DNA of 17,226 nucleotides from an uncultured Oscillospiraceae bacterium (GTDB taxonomy: Bacteria > Bacillota > Clostridia > Oscillospirales > Oscillospiraceae): the NCBI GenBank assembly GCA_900756495.1, contig CAAEKI010000137.1:1-17226 (forward strand), written 5' to 3'. Below the pieces are notes generated by a model. That model did not search any database. It was given only the letters and a program-made list of their open reading frames with translations, and was not told the DNA's origin. Shown piece by piece: positions 1-6,396 of the stretch. Position 1 is the stretch's first letter, and each line of letters starts with the position of its first letter. The position numbers were made by a program, and so were the translations under genes.

Positions 1-11
1 AGGTTTCTCAT
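1..11 (-). CDS. 5' end of an S-layer-type (SLH) protein gene, running off the left edge
   Basis: Only the start codon (positions 11-9 on the minus strand) and two and a half more codons are inside the window, reading M-R-N-L. A strong AAGGAGG-type ribosome site precedes it with good spacing. The identification rests on the leader: the sequence from here to position 55 is an exact inverted copy of the leader and start of the S-layer-type gene at 16798, which also begins M-R-N-L. By inference this is a paralogous surface-layer gene pointing outwards. The gene body is not visible, so it could be intact, truncated or only a leader remnant. The region at the distance where the right copy has its promoter shows no match to a -10 or -35 box. 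Confidence 0.55.
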
Positions 12-64
12 TGGAACTTCCTCCTTCTGATTTTTGAGTGCAAGGGGCGTATAACGCCTCTTGC
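1..64. repeat. Left arm of a 16.7-kb-spaced inverted repeat (S-layer leader)
   Basis: Position i on the plus strand is complementary to position 16809-i. Positions 1-55 match 16754-16808 without error, and the match continues to 64/16745 with mismatches only at 56 and 59. The arm covers the start codon, ribosome site and leader hairpin of the left S-layer-type gene. It probably extends past the left edge, so its true length is unknown. Confidence 0.95.
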
Positions 65-65
65 A
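39..65 (-). promoter_or_regulatory. 5'-leader hairpin of the left S-layer-type gene
   Basis: On the minus strand the leader folds as GCAAG-A-GGCG, loop TTATA, CGCC-C-CTTGC, with one A/C mismatch in the stem. The loop is identical to that of the copy upstream of 16798, where the left arm differs in sequence but the stem still forms. It sits just upstream of the ribosome site. A role in mRNA stability or translation is inferred. Confidence 0.55.
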
Positions 66-137
66 GCCACAGGGGAGGTATCGGGTGAAGGGAAAATTCA
101 GAGAAAACCTCAGCTTTTGCGGAATAAAAGTACATCT

Positions 138-232
138 GGTAGACTTTTGGTAGACATTTTATATGGGGTGGGCCCGAAAACCCCTGCAATTGCAGACCTT
201 GAGCCCGTGTTTTTGGTAGACTTTTGGTAGAC
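138..232. repeat. Four GGTAGAC direct repeats in 11-bp register
   Basis: GGTAGAC occurs at 138, 149, 215 and 226. Spacing is 11 bp inside each pair and 66 bp between pairs, so all four lie on the same helix face. Each pair belongs to an identical 20-bp unit (138-157 and 215-234), and the later copies are preceded by TTTT. Such iterated short repeats are typical of recombinase arm sites or of operators for multimeric regulators. No recombinase gene is inside the window, so the role is open. Confidence 0.7.
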
Positions 233-332
233 ATGGAATGAAAATCTATCGAAGGTATAGCTGATCTCTGAACAAGAGACGCAGAGATGCCATAGAGAGG
301 CGGCAAAAGAAAAACGAACGGGGAGAAAGAAG

Positions 333-371
333 TCAAAGGGCCGGCTCAGACAAAGAGAGCCGGCCCTTTGA
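333..371 (-). terminator. Terminator downstream of the LysR gene
   Basis: A 15-bp perfect stem (333-347 with 357-371, core AAAGGGCCGGCTC) closes a 9-nt loop. It lies about 40 nt after the LysR stop codon. On the minus strand it is followed by a T/C-rich stretch rather than a clean U tract. It may work in both directions and would also shield the left S-layer leader from LysR read-through. Confidence 0.75.
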
Positions 372-411
372 TAAATTGATACAAGCCAATTGGCAAATAA
401 GCTCTTGCTCT

Positions 412-1356
412 TTAGCCTTGACGAGTCCTGTTGCCAGAGGTCGCCGCCCATTGCAGAACGACTTTGGTCAGGTTGTCTAAGAACTGCTGAGCCTCGTTGG
501 ATAAGCTCTTATGGCTCAATTTAAACCAGCCCAAGCGCAGCTCTTCCTCACAGTCGCTGATATCGAGAAGCTTGGTACAGGCAGCTTCTCGTTCTGTGCG
601 CATACCAGAGCAGATCTGGTATGCATCAGAATTTAAAATAAAATCATAGATGGAAGCGCGATCTGTTACGTAAATGAGCTGAGAGGGATTGTGACGAGAG
701 AAGAGCCTGATCTCTTCAATATGATCAAAGGGGGTCGAGTAGTCCTGGTACATGGCTAGGTAAGGATACGGAGTGAGATCAGAATTTTTTACCCGCTCAA
801 ACTTGGCGAGAGGATGTCCGAGCCGCACGCAGACTTGGGGCCGAATCCGGCAGAGCTCATGAAATTCCAAGCCGCGGCTTGCCATGCTGTTAATCAGGTG
901 CTGCATTACATCAGAGAGAAACATAATGCCCAAGTCACTTTTGTCCTGCATTACGTCTTCCAGAAGATCATTGCTCAAAAGTTCCTTAATACAAAATTCA
1001 CATCTGGTATTTCCAAGCGCCTTAATCATATCGATCATTGCTTTGGTGGGAAACGCAAGATGCTGAGAGGCAATGGTCAGCCGGCTGAGATGTTTGATAT
1101 TGGATTTTTTAAACAGCTTCTCTACGTGATTTTTCTGATCCAAAAGAGAGCGCGCATGTGTGAGAAATTCCTTGCCGTCCGGAGTAAGGCAAATACCCAC
1201 TGTAGAGCGGGAAAAAATTTGGATTTGAAACTCCGCCTCTAAAGCTTTAATGGAATTGCTGATGCTGGATTGGGAAATAAACAATTTTTGGGCGGCTTTA
1301 TTGATAGAGCCGAGGTGTGCAACCTCAGATACGTAAAGCAGCTGTTGAAATGTCAT
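412..1356 (-). CDS. LysR-family transcriptional regulator
   Basis: This 314-aa protein has the standard LysR layout. An N-terminal winged helix-turn-helix covers about residues 1-60 (FQQLLYVSEVAHLGSINKAA, then SQSSISNSIKALE), followed by a linker helix and an effector-binding domain from about residue 90. The start chosen at 1356 has GGGAGG seven bases upstream and begins the family's usual M-x-x-x-Q-L sequence. An upstream ATG at 1407 would add 17 residues that do not fit the family. Length is normal. A strong terminator follows. The gene is more AT-rich than the transporter and S-layer genes. LysR proteins usually act on a neighbouring operon with a small-molecule co-inducer, so the peptide-import cluster starting at 2034 is the natural target. 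Nothing in the sequence names the effector, and the 680-bp gap is longer than usual for a divergent LysR pair. Confidence 0.9.
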   Translation of the reverse strand: MTFQQLLYVSEVAHLGSINKAAQKLFISQSSISNSIKALEAEFQIQIFSRSTVGICLTPDGKEFLTHARSLLDQKNHVEKLFKKSNIKHLSRLTIASQHLAFPTKAMIDMIKALGNTRCEFCIKELLSNDLLEDVMQDKSDLGIMFLSDVMQHLINSMASRGLEFHELCRIRPQVCVRLGHPLAKFERVKNSDLTPYPYLAMYQDYSTPFDHIEEIRLFSRHNPSQLIYVTDRASIYDFILNSDAYQICSGMRTEREAACTKLLDISDCEEELRLGWFKLSHKSLSNEAQQFLDNLTKVVLQWAATSGNRTRQG

Positions 1357-1409
1357 GACGGTACCTCCCAAGCTGAGATAGAGATAGAAATGGCTGTAAT
1401 TCATCAAAG

Positions 1410-1415
1410 ACTATA
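1410..1415 (-). promoter_or_regulatory. Possible -10 box of the LysR gene
   Basis: TATAGT on the minus strand lies about 55 nt upstream of the LysR start codon. The -35 region is poor, which would fit an autoregulated or weak promoter. Assigned by position and one hexamer only. Confidence 0.3.
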
Positions 1416-1450
1416 CCAGAAAGACAAGTGAAAAGGAATCGCTATTTGGA

Positions 1451-1615
1451 TATAATGCCAAGTCATTCAGAGAAAGCCCGAGGTGTAAATAAACGGGTGC
1501 TGTAAACCGTCTTTGAGCCTCCTGTGTGCTGATGTACTGGAGAGCTCTAAATGAGATGAGCGGCAAAAAAGAGATAACAAGTGGTGCAGAAAGCAGCACT
1601 TGTTATCTCTTTTTT
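1451..1615 (+). ncRNA. Candidate small RNA ending at an orphan terminator
   Basis: A perfect TATAAT (1451-1456) on the plus strand, with a weak GTGAAA 18 bp upstream, is followed about 150 nt later by a textbook terminator (1565-1615). No gene with a credible start lies between them, and the LysR gene points the other way. A transcript of roughly 150 nt starting near 1463 would explain both signals. Seen: promoter hexamer and terminator. Inferred: that they form one transcription unit. No known RNA family is recognised. Confidence 0.3.
1565..1615. terminator. Strong bidirectional terminator with no obvious gene
   Basis: An 18-bp perfect stem (1565-1582 with 1598-1615) carries A6 at its base on one side and T6 on the other. 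An inner stem with one mismatch closes the loop AGAAA. The symmetric A and T tracts allow termination on both strands. It follows no recognised gene on either strand. Confidence 0.85.
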
Positions 1616-1662
1616 ATATAACGAGACGAGCGTAATCTCAATGGAAAACACAGGAGTTATAT

Positions 1663-1731
1663 ATGGAAATATGTGTGCGGCAGGGAACCTGCTCTGCCGC
1701 AGTGAGTTTCAACGTCTGGCATAAGATTTGA
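1663..1731 (+). CDS. Possible 22-aa peptide ORF (leader peptide candidate)
   Basis: ATG at 1663 is preceded by AGGAG with 6-bp spacing and runs 22 codons to TGA. The predicted peptide starts M-E-I-C-V-R-Q-G. Inside the frame two hairpins compete: GCGGCAG/CTGCCGC (1677-1683 with 1694-1700) and GCAGG/CCTGC (1680-1684 with 1688-1692). This could be a translated leader or a chance ORF; the short length gives no statistical support. Confidence 0.2.
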   Translation: MEICVRQGTCSAAVSFNVWHKI

Positions 1732-1922
1732 GCCAAATTCTAGATGTCGTATTTTGCAGTGAATGCTGCACCGCCAGTGATATAACCGGAACTGTTTTGT
1801 ACGTTAGCGATGCAAATTGAGAAAGGAAGCTGCACAAAAAGTTATCGGGAATAAGTATTGCGAACTGCCAAAAAATCCGTTGAATCACCAAGAAATATGT
1901 GATAAAAGTGAATTAAATACAC

Positions 1923-1944
1923 GGAAAACGTGCGCACGACTTCC
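1923..1944. promoter_or_regulatory. Palindromic operator candidate upstream of the 240-aa protein gene
   Basis: A 10-bp perfect palindrome CGTGCGCACG (1929-1938) sits inside a wider dyad with outer arms GGAA (1923-1926) and TTCC (1941-1944). It lies about 90 bp before the start codon at 2034, where a repressor or LysR-type site could act. The GC-rich core stands out from the AT-rich surroundings. Confidence 0.4.
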
Positions 1945-2033
1945 GATGTAGGGTCAATCTGTCAGACGAATGAGTACTCGTCATCAAGCTGCTTAGCAAT
2001 ATACTTATACGCATCTGAAAGGGGCAGGAATAC

Positions 2034-2756
2034 ATGGAATTCGTGAACGACTTTGATATCGGACATGCTTTTATCGGCGTGATCGTAGGGTTTGGAGAAA
2101 ATCCGTCGGGCAGGACAGGGTATCAGGTTACGATGTTTCTCAGGGGAGAAGAGCGAACTCTGGATGTGACGGAAGGAGCCTACCAAATACGCTGGACTAC
2201 GCGTTATTTCCCCTACCCTGTGCTGGGTGAGGTCGTCTTCATGCTGAAGTTTGACCAAAACGGCATTGTGACTGAATTCGTGGATATCAACGACATCAGC
2301 GGCGGAAAGAGCCCCATCAAGACCGGCTTGGTGATGGGAACCTGCAGGATGTTTAAAAAGCCGATCTTAGAAAATACGCCTACCTTTGGAGATATCCTGG
2401 CGATTGAGGGGGACACCGTTACTTTTAAGGATTTTGACCGCAACAGGGCCAATGGTGAGATTGCCCACTGTGTCTATGGAGGCGCTATGCCGGAGCCCCA
2501 TGACGGCGTTTCGTTTAAGCTGGCAAAGGATGTAAACGTTTACACATGGGACTGGGCCAGCGCGCAGGGGCCCTTCCGCCGCTGTACCCGCGAAGAGGCA
2601 AAGAAGCTCCATTTTGTAGAGCGGTTTTCAGCGGGGTCTCCTGCCGATATCCTGAAAAACTGCTATTGGGTCAGCTTTTTTTCCACGCGGGGCAACGAGC
2701 AGGAAATTGATTTTATCAAATGCTTCCTGAATAAGGCGCCGGGCTGGATAGACTAA
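2034..2756 (+). CDS. Unrecognised 240-aa cytoplasmic protein, first gene of the peptide-import cluster
   Basis: I do not recognise this family. The ATG at 2034 follows an AAAGGGG/CAGGA ribosome region. There is no signal peptide or membrane segment, so the protein is predicted to be cytoplasmic. The sequence alternates short hydrophobic strands with turns and looks beta-rich. Two halves can be suspected (about residues 1-105 and 115-220), with Gly/Asp turns such as FGENPSGRTG and IEGDTVTFKDFD. Aromatic residues are frequent in the C-terminal part (TWDWASAQGPF, NCYWVSFF), and the protein ends GWID. Four cysteines are scattered without a metal-site spacing. The gene precedes the solute-binding protein gene by 101 bp on the same strand, so a substrate-related or regulatory role in peptide use is possible but only inferred from position. 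Confidence 0.75.
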   Translation: MEFVNDFDIGHAFIGVIVGFGENPSGRTGYQVTMFLRGEERTLDVTEGAYQIRWTTRYFPYPVLGEVVFMLKFDQNGIVTEFVDINDISGGKSPIKTGLVMGTCRMFKKPILENTPTFGDILAIEGDTVTFKDFDRNRANGEIAHCVYGGAMPEPHDGVSFKLAKDVNVYTWDWASAQGPFRRCTREEAKKLHFVERFSAGSPADILKNCYWVSFFSTRGNEQEIDFIKCFLNKAPGWID

Positions 2757-2801
2757 CGGCAACCCGCGGCTTAGGCAGGAGTGCGGGGTAAGATCTTCCA
2801 G

Positions 2802-2831
2802 CCGCCAATGTCTGGCGGACTGTGGTATGAT
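2802..2831 (+). promoter_or_regulatory. Hairpin and extended -10 promoter candidate before the binding-protein gene
   Basis: CCGCCA (2802-2807) pairs with TGGCGG (2813-2818) over a 5-nt loop without a following T tract. Just after it comes TG-G-TATGAT (2823-2831), an extended -10 type element without a good -35 box. Transcription would start near 2838, leaving a leader of about 20 nt with the AGGAGGG ribosome site. This could give the binding protein its own promoter. Confidence 0.35.
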
Positions 2832-2857
2832 TGATTTTAGCTTAGGAGGGAGAAACA

Positions 2858-4417
2858 ATGAAAAAGAAATCGACTATCATCGCGTTGATTCTGTGCGCTG
2901 CCATGATCGCAGGGATCCTGGCAGGCTGCAGCGGAACACCGAACGGAGGAGGCGGCAGTGAACCGGACGGCAGCTCCGGCGGCGGGACGGCGAAAGACAC
3001 CATTGTGGTGGCATCCCAGACAGAGCCTACTACCTTGGGAACCTGTGACCACGCCGCACTTGCCAGCGACTATGTAAACCAGCTTATTTACTCTGGTCTC
3101 ACCCGTGTGGATGAGAACAACGAAATGGTTGGAGATATTGCGGAAAGCTGGGAGCAGGTCAGCGATACCGAGTGGATCTTCCACCTCAGGGAGGACGTAT
3201 ACTTCCACAACGGAGAACATCTGACCGCAGATGACGTGGTGGCCACGCTGTACTGGGTTCAGGGCTTTGAAGCCAGTTCTACCTATGCACTGTCTTTTGC
3301 CACTGCAATTGAGACGGTCGATGAGTACACCGTCCGCATTGTGACGGAAGTGCCTGTCGCTACCCTGCTGTACTACCTGTCCAATCACGCGAACTTCATT
3401 GTGCCGAAGTCTCTGATTGACAGCGGCAACGATTTCAACGAGAATCCTGTCGGCTGCGGTCCGTATAAGTTTGTCTCCTGGGATGCGGGAGAGAAGCTGA
3501 CCTTTGAGGCATTCGAGGATTTTTATGAGGGTGCTCCTGCCATTCAGCATCTGACCTACATGATCATCCCGGAGTCCTCCAGCCGTACGATGGCGTTGCA
3601 GAGCGGCGACGTGGACTATGTCATTCAGGTCAACGCCCCCGACTACGAGCTGCTGGTTGCCGACGAGAATGTTGAAGTCCTTGAAAAGCCAGGCACCTCT
3701 CTGAATCACATGATGCTTAACAACGCGGTCGCCCCCTTTAATGACGAGAACTTCCGCAAGGCCGTCAATGCCGCGATCAACAAGCAGGACATTGTAGATG
3801 GCGCCCTGTACGGCCTAGCCAGCCCAGCCGTTGCCCAGACACCCGATATGCTTGCCGGTACCGTGACCACCAACGCAGACGAGTACGACGTGGAACTGGC
3901 CAAGCAATATATGGAGGCATGGGGCGGGGATCCCGCTGACGCCACCTTTACGGTTATGTGCTCAAATGACACGAAGGTAAAGATTGCCGAGATCATCCAG
4001 GCAGCCCTGAGCGAAATCGGCATCACAATGAAAATCGAGTCGTGCGACACAGCGGCATATCTCGCCCAGACAGCTCCCGGCGTCGGTGAGTATCAGGCTG
4101 CCATTGGCGGTTATAACCACTCCAGCATGTATAACTTTGCAAATTATGAGTTCCTGTCCACCGCCATGGGGGGCGGCACCAGAAGTCAGGCCCAGTATGA
4201 GGATGTGGACGAACTGCTGATAAAGGCGGGCAGTACCGTGGATCCGGAGGAGAACCTGGCCGTTCTGGAAGAGCTCTCCGCCACGCTCAACGATCGCTGT
4301 ATCTATATTCCGCTCTACTCGGATTATAATCTGCGGGCCTATAACAAGGATCTTGGCGGCGTACAGATCAACGGCAGCAATGAAAACAACTGGAGGACCC
4401 TCTACTGGAAGAGCTGA
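2858..4417 (+). CDS. Extracellular solute-binding lipoprotein, family 5 (peptide-binding, DppA/OppA type)
   Basis: This protein captures the substrate outside the membrane and delivers it to the permease pair encoded downstream. The 519 residues begin with a lipoprotein signal peptide: MKKK, a hydrophobic stretch, then the lipobox L21-A22-G23-C24, so Cys24 is the lipidated residue. A Gly/Ser/Pro linker (about 25-46) leads into a family 5 solute-binding domain. That domain shows the usual features: the early T-E-P-T-T-L segment, the NPVGCGPYKF segment near the hinge, and SGDVDYV in the second lobe. Length is typical. The start at 2858 has AGGAGGG nine bases upstream. The family binds di- and oligopeptides, nickel-chelates or glutathione; the adjacent peptidase favours peptides, but the ligand cannot be read from sequence. 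A hairpin after the gene may raise its expression above that of the permease genes. Confidence 0.93.
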   Translation: MKKKSTIIALILCAAMIAGILAGCSGTPNGGGGSEPDGSSGGGTAKDTIVVASQTEPTTLGTCDHAALASDYVNQLIYSGLTRVDENNEMVGDIAESWEQVSDTEWIFHLREDVYFHNGEHLTADDVVATLYWVQGFEASSTYALSFATAIETVDEYTVRIVTEVPVATLLYYLSNHANFIVPKSLIDSGNDFNENPVGCGPYKFVSWDAGEKLTFEAFEDFYEGAPAIQHLTYMIIPESSSRTMALQSGDVDYVIQVNAPDYELLVADENVEVLEKPGTSLNHMMLNNAVAPFNDENFRKAVNAAINKQDIVDGALYGLASPAVAQTPDMLAGTVTTNADEYDVELAKQYMEAWGGDPADATFTVMCSNDTKVKIAEIIQAALSEIGITMKIESCDTAAYLAQTAPGVGEYQAAIGGYNHSSMYNFANYEFLSTAMGGGTRSQAQYEDVDELLIKAGSTVDPEENLAVLEELSATLNDRCIYIPLYSDYNLRAYNKDLGGVQINGSNENNWRTLYWKS

Positions 4418-4449
4418 AGCAATAACAGATAAACTGCTCGAAAGCAGCC

Positions 4450-4487
4450 GCTGGCGTAGGGCAAAGGAGCCTTGTCCCTACGCCAGC
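4450..4487 (+). promoter_or_regulatory. Intercistronic hairpin between binding-protein and permease genes
   Basis: A 12-bp perfect stem (4450-4461 with 4476-4487, GCTGGCGTAGGG/CCCTACGCCAGC) encloses a 14-nt loop. No T tract follows, so it is unlikely to be a full terminator. Structures like this between a binding-protein gene and permease genes are known to protect the upstream mRNA or to cause partial termination. Either would give more binding protein than permease. Confidence 0.65.
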
Positions 4488-4549
4488 ATTGCTATAGAGC
4501 GCTGTACTTGCAGAGAGGATTTCTGCTGCGTTTGAGTGAGGAGAAAAAT

Positions 4550-5476
4550 ATGCTCAAATACATAATCAAACGGTTGCTGGCCATGATTCCGGTGCTGTTG
4601 GGCGTGATTCTGGTTGTCTTTCTGATTATGTCCATGACCAACGGAGACGCAGCGACCATTATCCTGGGAGAGACAGCTTCCGAAGAGGCGCTTGAGGCGG
4701 TTCGGGAAGAGTGGGGGCTGAATGATCCGCTTCCGGTGCAATATGTCCGCTATATTTTCAATTTGTGCAGAGGCGATTTCGGCACCTCATACCGTACGGG
4801 GAAAGCTGTGGCGGATGAAATCTTTACAAACCGGTTTCCCGCCACGCTGCGTCTGGCGGTAGCCGCACTGGTGTTTTCGCTGATTTTGGCGTTACCCCTG
4901 GGCATCTTTGCCGCGATCAAACAGAATACCTGGTTTGACACGATTAGCATGGTCATATCGCTCATTGGGATCTCTATGCCGGCGTTCTGGTTAGCGCTAT
5001 TGGCAATCCTATTGTTTTCTGTTACATTGGGCTGGTTTCCGGCCACCGGCGCAGAGGGCTTCAAGAGCCTGATCTTACCAGCCCTGACCTTAGGTTTTAT
5101 GCATATGGCCGCCATCGCCCGTACAACCCGCTCCTCTATGCTGGAGACCGTCCGGCAGGACTATATCCGCACGGCGCGGAGCAAGGGCGTGTCTAAAATG
5201 GATACCATTATGAATCATGCCTTACGTAACGCTATGATCCCTACGCTCACTGTGATTGGAATCCAGGTGGGTTCTCTTTTGGGAGGAGCCGTTCTAACGG
5301 AGACGGTCTTTTCATGGCCGGGCATGGGGCGCTATCTCGTGCTCTCTATTCAAGGGCGAGATACCCCGGCGGTACTGGGGTGCATTGTTGTATTCACGGT
5401 CTGCTTCTCTCTGGTAAACCTGTTTGTGGATATTCTGTACGGTTTTGTTGATCCCCGGATCAACGCCAGAAATTAG
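4550..5476 (+). CDS. Peptide ABC transporter permease (DppB/OppB type)
   Basis: This 308-aa inner-membrane subunit forms half of the translocation path with the next gene's product. The start at 4550 is set by GAGGAG upstream and by the MLKYIIKRLL opening usual for the family; an in-frame ATG at 4472 would add 26 atypical residues and overlap the hairpin. A first membrane segment lies at about 11-29, followed by an external region of about 70 residues ending in GDFGTSY, typical of DppB-like proteins. Further membrane segments lie near 100-123, 132-161, 174-190, 230-250 and 276-299. The ATPase-coupling EAA loop is about residues 205-231 (YIRTARSKGVS...HALRNAMIP). It ends in the family signature FVDPRI. 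It is followed 11 bp later by the partner permease gene. Confidence 0.95.
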   Translation: MLKYIIKRLLAMIPVLLGVILVVFLIMSMTNGDAATIILGETASEEALEAVREEWGLNDPLPVQYVRYIFNLCRGDFGTSYRTGKAVADEIFTNRFPATLRLAVAALVFSLILALPLGIFAAIKQNTWFDTISMVISLIGISMPAFWLALLAILLFSVTLGWFPATGAEGFKSLILPALTLGFMHMAAIARTTRSSMLETVRQDYIRTARSKGVSKMDTIMNHALRNAMIPTLTVIGIQVGSLLGGAVLTETVFSWPGMGRYLVLSIQGRDTPAVLGCIVVFTVCFSLVNLFVDILYGFVDPRINARN

Positions 5477-5487
5477 GGAGGTGCCCA

Positions 5488-6381
5488 ATGACGATCCAAA
5501 CAAAGATAGCGGCCGCAGGCAGGCCAACCTATAAAAAGCAGAGCAAGGTCCTGGACGTTTGGAGGCGCCTGCGAAAAAACCGGGGTGCGATCATCGGACT
5601 CATCATTATTCTGGTGATTATTTTGACCGCCGTCCTCTGCCCCCTGTTCCTGGACTACGAACAGGATATTGTAAAACAAAACATCTCTGAGCGCCTGCAG
5701 TTTCCGTCGCTCCAACATTTACTGGGGACGGACACTCTGGGAAGAGACCTCTTCGCCCGCATTGTCTGGGGCGCCCGGGCTTCTGTGGGCATCGGCTTTG
5801 CTTCGGTAGCTATCGCTCTCATCGTTGGTGGGGTCATCGGCGCGGTCGCCGGTTTTTGGGGCGGCGGGGTTGATATGCTGCTAATGCGCATCATGGATGT
5901 GTTCTTGGCCATCCCCGCTACTCTGCTGGCCATTGCCATTGTAGCGGCTTTCGGAGGCAGCATCCGGAACCTGATCATCGCGCTTGCTATATCTATGGTA
6001 CCAAATATGGCGCGGGTCACCCGCGGATCGGTCATGACGGCGAGAGATCAGGAATATGTGGAGGCAGCGCGGGCCATTGGGGACCGCAAACTGGTCATCC
6101 TGTTCTGTCATGTGCTTCCCAACAGCCTGGCCCCTGTTATTGTGCAGACTACTTTGAGCGTGGCCTCCGCCATTTTGATCACTGCCGGGCTGAGTTTTAT
6201 CGGCTTGGGTGTTGAAGCGCCTATGCCCGAATGGGGCTCGCTGCTCTCCAGGGGCCGGGAGTGTATTCGCACACATGGCTATTTGTCGGTTTTCCCCGGC
6301 GTTGCCATTATGCTGACAATTTTATCTTTGAACCTGCTGGGCGATGGGCTGCGCGACGCACTCGATCCAAGGCTGAAGTAA
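5488..6381 (+). CDS. Peptide ABC transporter permease (DppC/OppC type)
   Basis: This is the second membrane subunit, 297 aa. The N-terminal cytoplasmic tail (1-33) precedes a first membrane segment at about 34-52. The DppC-type motif LLGTDTLGRDLFAR follows at 78-91. More membrane segments cover about 100-125, 137-157, 161-175, 215-240 and 268-287. The EAA loop that contacts the ATPases is at about 189-215 (EYVEAARAIGDRK...HVLPNSLAP). The protein ends with the common GDGLRDALDPRLK tail. The start at 5488 has GGGAGGTG seven to eight bases upstream. Short spacing on both sides (11 and 15 bp) indicates one transcript with the neighbours. Confidence 0.95.
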   Translation: MTIQTKIAAAGRPTYKKQSKVLDVWRRLRKNRGAIIGLIIILVIILTAVLCPLFLDYEQDIVKQNISERLQFPSLQHLLGTDTLGRDLFARIVWGARASVGIGFASVAIALIVGGVIGAVAGFWGGGVDMLLMRIMDVFLAIPATLLAIAIVAAFGGSIRNLIIALAISMVPNMARVTRGSVMTARDQEYVEAARAIGDRKLVILFCHVLPNSLAPVIVQTTLSVASAILITAGLSFIGLGVEAPMPEWGSLLSRGRECIRTHGYLSVFPGVAIMLTILSLNLLGDGLRDALDPRLK

Positions 6382-6396
6382 GGAGGAAGCACCCAC

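Larger units (their letters stand above)
12..411. other. Non-coding region between the left S-layer gene and the LysR gene
   Basis: No frame here has a credible ribosome site, domain or codon pattern. The region holds the S-layer leader (12-64), four phased GGTAGAC repeats (138-232) flanking a 12-bp palindrome CTGCAATTGCAG (184-195), and the terminator of the LysR gene (333-371). On the minus strand a TATAAA-like element lies near 157-162, but no convincing -35 box accompanies it. Confidence 0.6.
1616..2033. other. Intergenic region upstream of the peptide-import cluster
   Basis: Holds a possible 22-codon ORF with a good ribosome site (1663-1731), a near-perfect dyad (1923-1944), a small GACGA/TCGTC hairpin (1965-1982) and the ribosome site of the gene at 2034. 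A weak promoter candidate is TTGAAT (1880-1885), then 17 bp, then TAAAAG (1903-1908). No frame longer than about 60 codons looks coding. Confidence 0.5.

Noticed and set aside
400..440. tRNA-like T-arm sequence at the end of the LysR gene (GACGAGTCCTGTTGCC)
   Set aside because: No cloverleaf, acceptor stem or CCA can be built around it, and the LysR frame runs through it normally.
1411..1599. 62-codon minus-strand frame upstream of the LysR gene
   Set aside because: It starts inside the terminator hairpin, has no ribosome site and no recognisable composition.
4472..4549. Upstream ATG extending the first permease by 26 residues
   Set aside because: The extension overlaps the intercistronic hairpin, lacks a ribosome site and removes the usual N-terminus; ATG 4550 has GAGGAG upstream.
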